DNA of 24,782 bases. Source: DATFQE01 sp035264445 (GTDB lineage: Bacteria > Actinomycetota > Thermoleophilia > Gaiellales > Gaiellaceae). Made by a program: the position numbers and the translations under genes. Location: positions 1 to 24,782 of the forward strand of contig DATFQE010000005.1 of NCBI GenBank assembly GCA_035264445.1, read 5' to 3'. This document shows, piece after piece, positions 21,947 through 24,782 of this stretch. Below the pieces are notes generated by a model, which saw only the letters and a list, made by a program, of their open reading frames with translations, did not search any database and was not told the origin of the DNA. How positions within the stretch are numbered: position 1 is the stretch's first letter; each line of letters starts with the position of its first letter.

Positions 21947-22363
21947 ATGGCGGGGGCCGCCCAGCCGAAGCAGGACGTCATCCGGATCGTGCTCGCGGAC
22001 GACGACGAGGGCTTCCTCGAATCGCTCCGGGCACTGGTCGAGGAGCATCCGTCGCTCTCCGTCGAGGCAACCGCGACCGACGGCCTGCGCGCGACGGAGC
22101 TCGTGCGCGAGCTCGAGCCCGACGCGCTCGTGATCGACCTGCACATGCCGCGGCTCGACGGCGTCGCGGCGATCGCCCAGATCCGCGCGAAGCATCCCAC
22201 TCTGTGCTTGATCGCGCTCACGGGCGACGAGTCGCACGAGATCCACCAGGCGGTCGCCGAGGCGGGCGGCGACGCCGTGCTGCTGAAGAGCGAGATGGTC
22301 GAGAACCTGGCCGAGCGCCTGGTCGCCACGATTCCTTTGCTTCACCCCAGCCCTGAGGCGTAG
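21947..22363 (+). CDS. Stand-alone receiver (CheY-like response regulator) protein
   Basis: A 138-residue protein consisting almost wholly of one receiver domain, with no DNA-binding or enzymatic output domain. The acid pocket is LADDD (D18-D19), the phosphorylation site Asp64 in VIDLHMPRLDG, the switch Thr92 in ALTGDES and the conserved Lys114 in VLLKSEM, so the phospho-switch looks intact. The closest resemblance by eye is to NarL-family receivers (VRELEPDALVIDLHMPRLDG) that have lost their helix-turn-helix. No histidine kinase is in the window. It follows the ETF gene by 18 bases and has its own possible -10 box. It may act by protein contact or as a phosphate sink; that is inference. Confidence 0.9.
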   Translation: MAGAAQPKQDVIRIVLADDDEGFLESLRALVEEHPSLSVEATATDGLRATELVRELEPDALVIDLHMPRLDGVAAIAQIRAKHPTLCLIALTGDESHEIHQAVAEAGGDAVLLKSEMVENLAERLVATIPLLHPSPEA

Positions 22364-22376
22364 GGCGCGCGGACGA

Positions 22377-22449
22377 TGGCGAGGGCCGGAATCGAACCGG
22401 CGACACCACGGTTTTCAGCCGTGTGCTCTACCAACTGAGCTACCTCGCC
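22377..22449 (-). tRNA. tRNA-Phe (anticodon GAA)
   Basis: A 73-base cloverleaf with all stems paired: acceptor GGCGAGG with CCTCGCC, D-stem GCTC/GAGC, anticodon stem CACGG/CCGTG with loop CTGAAAA, and T-stem GCCGG/CCGGC with loop TTCGATT. The anticodon is GAA. The discriminator base is A and CCA is not encoded (TCG follows), so it must be added by CCA-adding enzyme. It ends 13 bases from the stop of the convergent receiver gene. TAACCT lies 11 bases before the mature 5' end, overlapping the end of the MmcQ/YjbR gene, and could be its -10. Confidence 0.97.
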
Positions 22450-22463
22450 CTGGGGCGAACAGG

Positions 22464-22823
22464 TTACCCCGACTCGAGCTGAGCCGAGAGGCGCTTCGGC
22501 GCCGTCATCCGGTAGCTCTCCTCGACGAGATCGGCGAGCTCGTCCCAGTCGAGCGTGCCGTCCAGTCGCACACCGACCCACCCGTGGTGGCCGACGTACG
22601 GCGGCCTGAAGAAGCGGTCGGGGACAGCCTGGACGAGCATCTCCTGGACGCCGTCCGGCGCCTTGACCCAGAGCGACGGACGCCCGTCCATTCGATGCTG
22701 CATCGCGAAGATCTTGTCGCGCACCTTGAAGGACGGGTCGCCGACGCCGCCACTCTCGACGGCCTCCGGGAACGCGAGGCAGACCACTCGCAGCCGCTCG
22801 AGCGGATAGTCGGGATCGCTCAC
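22464..22823 (-). CDS. MmcQ/YjbR family protein
   Basis: A 119-residue single-domain protein of the MmcQ/YjbR family (CyaY-like fold), annotated as DNA-binding on structural grounds but without a proven role. The family pattern is present: LAFPEAVESGGVGDPSFKVR near the start, KIFAMQHRMDGRPSLWVKA and then RFFRPPYVGHHGWVGVRLDG and WDELADLVEESYRMTAPKRL. Length is normal. Its GTG overlaps the stop of the upstream YceH/DUF480 gene by four bases (GTGA, 22820-22823), so the two are co-translated. tRNA-Phe begins 14 bases downstream on the same strand. Confidence 0.88.
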   Translation of the reverse strand: MSDPDYPLERLRVVCLAFPEAVESGGVGDPSFKVRDKIFAMQHRMDGRPSLWVKAPDGVQEMLVQAVPDRFFRPPYVGHHGWVGVRLDGTLDWDELADLVEESYRMTAPKRLSAQLESG

Positions 22824-23416
22824 GACGATTCGAGCCGTTGCTCCAGGGCTCGCACCGCCTCCTCCAGCCGTGACACGCGCTCCTCGAGGCCCGACGGCGC
22901 CGAGACCGGTGGTCCCGGCTCCGCATCGAGAACGTCGCCGCCCAGCAGCTGTGTGTAGCGCTCTTCCTTCTGGCCGGGCCGCCGCGGCAACCGCGCGACG
23001 AGTTCGCGCACAATCAGATCCTCGAGGACGTGCTCGACGTCGGCGAGGCCGTCGAAGCCGTAGAGCCGGTCGGTCCGCTGCTTGAGCTCGCCGGGAGTCT
23101 GCGGCCCTCGCAACATGAGCACGGCGAGGAGCGACATCTCCGCGTCGGAGACGCCGAGTGCCTCCGGCAAGAGGTGCCGGAACTTCGCCGCCCGGCTACC
23201 CGGGCCGCTGGCGAGCCGAGACCAGCCCCGACGGCTCAGCTCGTCCAGCGCAGATCGAATGGTCGCCTCGTCGTAGTCCACGACGGGGTCGCGGTTCGTC
23301 GTCTGGTTGCAGGCCGAACGGAGGGCGTTGAGCGAGAGCGGGTAGACGTCCGGCGTCGTTCGCTGCTTCTCGATCAGGCAGCCGAGAACTCGGAGCTCGG
23401 CGGGGCTCAAGTCCAC
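22820..23416 (-). CDS. yceH: YceH/DUF480 family winged-helix protein
   Basis: A 198-residue YceH/DUF480 protein, with two winged-helix-like repeats. The N-terminus LSPAELRVLGCLIEKQRTTP and then YPLSLNALRSACNQTTNRDP is diagnostic. The second repeat includes SLLAVLMLRGPQTPGELKQR and the segment DVEHVLEDLIVRELVARLPR. The C-terminus (about 175-198, GLEERVSRLEEAVRALEQRL) is a predicted short coiled coil. Function is unknown; DNA binding is assumed from fold. The GTG at 23416 stands six bases after TAGCCT. It heads a two-gene unit with MmcQ/YjbR. The length is slightly below the E. coli protein (about 215). Confidence 0.93.
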   Translation of the reverse strand: MDLSPAELRVLGCLIEKQRTTPDVYPLSLNALRSACNQTTNRDPVVDYDEATIRSALDELSRRGWSRLASGPGSRAAKFRHLLPEALGVSDAEMSLLAVLMLRGPQTPGELKQRTDRLYGFDGLADVEHVLEDLIVRELVARLPRRPGQKEERYTQLLGGDVLDAEPGPPVSAPSGLEERVSRLEEAVRALEQRLESS

Positions 23417-23422
23417 GGTCGA

Positions 23423-23428
23423 AGGCTA
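23423..23428 (-). promoter_or_regulatory. -10 box of YceH-MmcQ unit (leaderless)
   Basis: TAGCCT on the minus strand followed by six bases and the GTG at 23416. It comes right after the terminator of the preceding methyltransferase unit on the same strand. Confidence 0.55.
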
Positions 23429-23435
23429 GCCGCGC

Positions 23436-23480
23436 GAAAAAAGGACGTTCGGGCCGGAATGACCGCGCCACGAACGTCCT
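23436..23480 (-). terminator. Intrinsic terminator of the SAM hydrolase-methyltransferase unit
   Basis: On the minus strand AGGACGTTCG (23480-23471), a 19-base loop and CGAACGTCCT (23451-23442) form a perfect 10-bp stem, followed by five more T residues (plus-strand A-run 23437-23441). It lies 21 bases after the methyltransferase stop. It is the only stem with a T-tract that I found in the window. Confidence 0.85.
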
Positions 23481-23501
23481 CCTGATTCCGAATTTAGCAG
23501 C

Positions 23502-24113
23502 CTATGTGCGCTTTCGTGCAAGCAGCGCAGTGCCTCGGCCGGCCGAAAAATCTGCAAATTCCGCGAACCCGCGCTGCCCGAGCTCATTCCGCAGTCGCTC
23601 GAAGGGCACGTAGATCGGCGTCTCGGCGCCGCCGGAGAAGCTGAAGACGACCGTGCCTCCGGGGGCCGTGACCCGGGCGAGCTCGTCGAAGAACGGGATC
23701 ATGTTCGCGAGCGTCACGAGGTCGAACGCGCCGTCCTCGTACGGGAGGTTCGAGGCGTCGGCCAGCTCGAACCGCACACGGTCCGCGACCCGCTCGGGCG
23801 TCGCCGACCGCGCCTGAGCGAGCATCTCGGGCGAGAGATCCACACCGACGATCTCGGTCTCGGGGAAGCGCTCCGCGATCACGAGGGCCGCCTGACCCGT
23901 GCCGGTGCCGAGATCGAGCGTCCGGCGCGGCGGATCGACCGCGTCGAGGGCGACCTTGAACGCGTCGAACGCGTCGGCGCTTCGCATCTGGCCCCAGACG
24001 GGAGCCATCCGGTCGAACTGCCGCCTGACGACCGGCCGGAAGAGACGCCAGAGACCCGGCTGCCGCACGGAAACGTCCGTCGCGAGGCGGGCGAAGCGCT
24101 GCCCCAGCGTCAC
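23502..24113 (-). CDS. Class I SAM-dependent methyltransferase
   Basis: A 203-residue Rossmann-fold methyltransferase. Motif I is TLDLGTGTGQAA (65-76), followed by the acidic end of strand two in EIVGVDLSPEMLAQA (88-102), the adenine-site DASNLPY (119-125) and the post-II motif FDLVTLANMIPFFDELARV (130-148) with VTAPGGTVVFSFS. It resembles the UbiE/Methyltransf_11 group; the substrate is unknown. The GTG at 24113 overlaps the stop of the upstream SAM hydroxide adenosyltransferase by four bases (GTGA). A longer in-frame extension has no good support and would run over that gene. An intrinsic terminator follows. Pairing with a SAM-degrading enzyme is notable but no shared pathway is evident. 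Confidence 0.88.
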   Translation of the reverse strand: MTLGQRFARLATDVSVRQPGLWRLFRPVVRRQFDRMAPVWGQMRSADAFDAFKVALDAVDPPRRTLDLGTGTGQAALVIAERFPETEIVGVDLSPEMLAQARSATPERVADRVRFELADASNLPYEDGAFDLVTLANMIPFFDELARVTAPGGTVVFSFSGGAETPIYVPFERLRNELGQRGFAEFADFSAGRGTALLARKRT

Positions 24114-24782
24114 GTCGGCACCTCGATCTCGACCGTCGTCCCCGCTGCGGCGCCGAGCGTCTCGGCAGCGTTGCCGCGGCTGACCGCGAGCGCGACGTTG
24201 CGATAGGAGTCCTCGTAGAGGATCAGCTCGCCCTCCTCGGCGTCGGCAAAGGTACGGGCCGCAACCGCCTCCTGCGGCCGTCCTGCCACGACGAGGCTGA
24301 CGCGCCGGCCGGGAACGATGCCCGCCTCTTCGAGATGTGGCGGGCGCAGGTTGAGCTGCATGTTCCCGAAGCGGTCGACATAGAGGCACGTCGCTCCGAT
24401 CCGCCCGGCGGAGACTTTGGGCGCGGGCACGTCGAGGCGGACGAGCGATTCCGGATCGATCGGCGGCCCGAGCTCCGCCAGCTCGATCCCACGCGCAAGG
24501 TGGGCGGCCGCGGGCGAGAAGACATCACGCCCGTGGAACGTCGCCGAGACCGGCGTCAGCGCGTATGCGGGGTTCGTCAACTCGTGCGCGGCTTCGATCC
24601 CGAACAGCGACTCGGCGGCGGGCAACAGCAGCCCGTTGTCGGGCCCGACGAAGCGCCGTCCGTCGCCCGACTCGAGCGCGAGCGCGCGCCGACCGCTCCC
24701 GACACCGGGGTCGACGATCGCCAGGTGTACGCCGCGCGGCGCGTACGGGACGGTGTTCGCCAGGACCAACGCGCCCTGAAGG
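24110..24782 (-). CDS. SAM hydroxide adenosyltransferase (DUF62), 5' end cut by window edge
   Basis: The C-terminal 223 residues of a DUF62 protein, related to the chlorinase/fluorinase enzymes. Characterised family members split S-adenosylmethionine with hydroxide into adenosine and methionine. Hallmarks are HLAIVDPGVGSGRRALALES, FVGPDNGLLLPAAE, SATFHGRDVFSPAAAHLARG and YVDRFGNMQLNL. The frame is open to the right edge (reading LQGALVLANTVPYAPRG), so the N-terminal part with the first active-site Asp is outside the window. Total length is usually about 260-280 residues. It is translationally coupled with the methyltransferase gene by a four-base GTGA overlap. Confidence 0.93.
   Translation of the reverse strand, partial: LQGALVLANTVPYAPRGVHLAIVDPGVGSGRRALALESGDGRRFVGPDNGLLLPAAESLFGIEAAHELTNPAYALTPVSATFHGRDVFSPAAAHLARGIELAELGPPIDPESLVRLDVPAPKVSAGRIGATCLYVDRFGNMQLNLRPPHLEEAGIVPGRRVSLVVAGRPQEAVAARTFADAEEGELILYEDSYRNVALAVSRGNAAETLGAAAGTTVEIEVPT

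Noticed and set aside
23502..24389. A longer methyltransferase starting near 24389
   Set aside because: The extra residues lie opposite no new domain and overlap the SAM hydrolase gene in another frame. The GTGA overlap at 24110-24113 gives the expected start.
1..24782. CRISPR arrays, transposons, att sites or prophage genes
   Set aside because: No spaced direct repeats, transposase or integrase motifs, or terminal inverted repeats were seen. The tRNA-Phe shows no duplicated 3' end nearby that would mark an integration site.

Overview
The window is a stretch of chromosome from a high-GC bacterium, most likely an actinobacterium and possibly of the Thermoleophilia/Gaiellales type. This placement is inferred from gene content and style, not from a marker-gene phylogeny. 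The supporting signs are very GC-rich codon use, frequent GTG starts and 1-8 nt gene overlaps. An actinobacterial DUF3107 gene is present, and many genes appear to be read as leaderless mRNAs from TANNNT -10 boxes. I see no insertion sequence, integrase, phage gene, CRISPR array or defence island. Intergenic gaps are short, the largest being about 100 bases, and no stretch over 300 bases lacks a gene.

Layout. 1-558 (-): a DUF72/YecE gene running off the left edge. 636-890 (-): a small secreted protein. 956-2898 (-): a translationally coupled DUF1015 gene and inositol-monophosphatase-family gene. 2941-4622 (+): an OB-fold/HD (YhaM-like) protein and an EamA-type transporter. 4639-10095 (-): a six-gene MoxR / DUF58 / BatD-like / VWA / TPR-like / VWA operon, probably an envelope-associated chaperone-like system. 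10136-13882 (-): a short FtsH-like protease, methylmalonyl-CoA epimerase, DUF3107, an ECF-like sigma factor and a compact YchF-like ATPase. 13986-16859: a nicotinamidase-like cysteine hydrolase (+) facing nicotinate phosphoribosyltransferase and DUF1385 (-), probably an NAD salvage pair. 16921-19488: an M20 peptidase (-) and RarA (+) diverging from one small promoter region. 19485-20156 (-): a metallophosphoesterase. 20171-22363 (+): a single-chain electron transfer flavoprotein (beta and alpha subunits fused) and a stand-alone receiver protein. 22377-22449 (-): tRNA-Phe(GAA). 22464-23416 (-): MmcQ/YjbR and YceH/DUF480 genes. 23502-24782 (-): a SAM-dependent methyltransferase and a SAM hydroxide adenosyltransferase (DUF62) cut by the right edge, followed by a good intrinsic terminator.

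Most of this is ordinary core chromosome and I do not see a clear new multi-gene system. The points most worth a second look are these: (1) a recurring TANNNT box 6-9 bases before the start codon at eight genes; (2) the fused ETF with an eroded FAD motif; (3) the shortened FtsH and shortened YchF-like ATPase in the same operon as a sigma factor; (4) a perfect 16-bp palindrome four bases before that sigma factor's start; (5) the overlapping convergent genes for two consecutive steps of NAD salvage.
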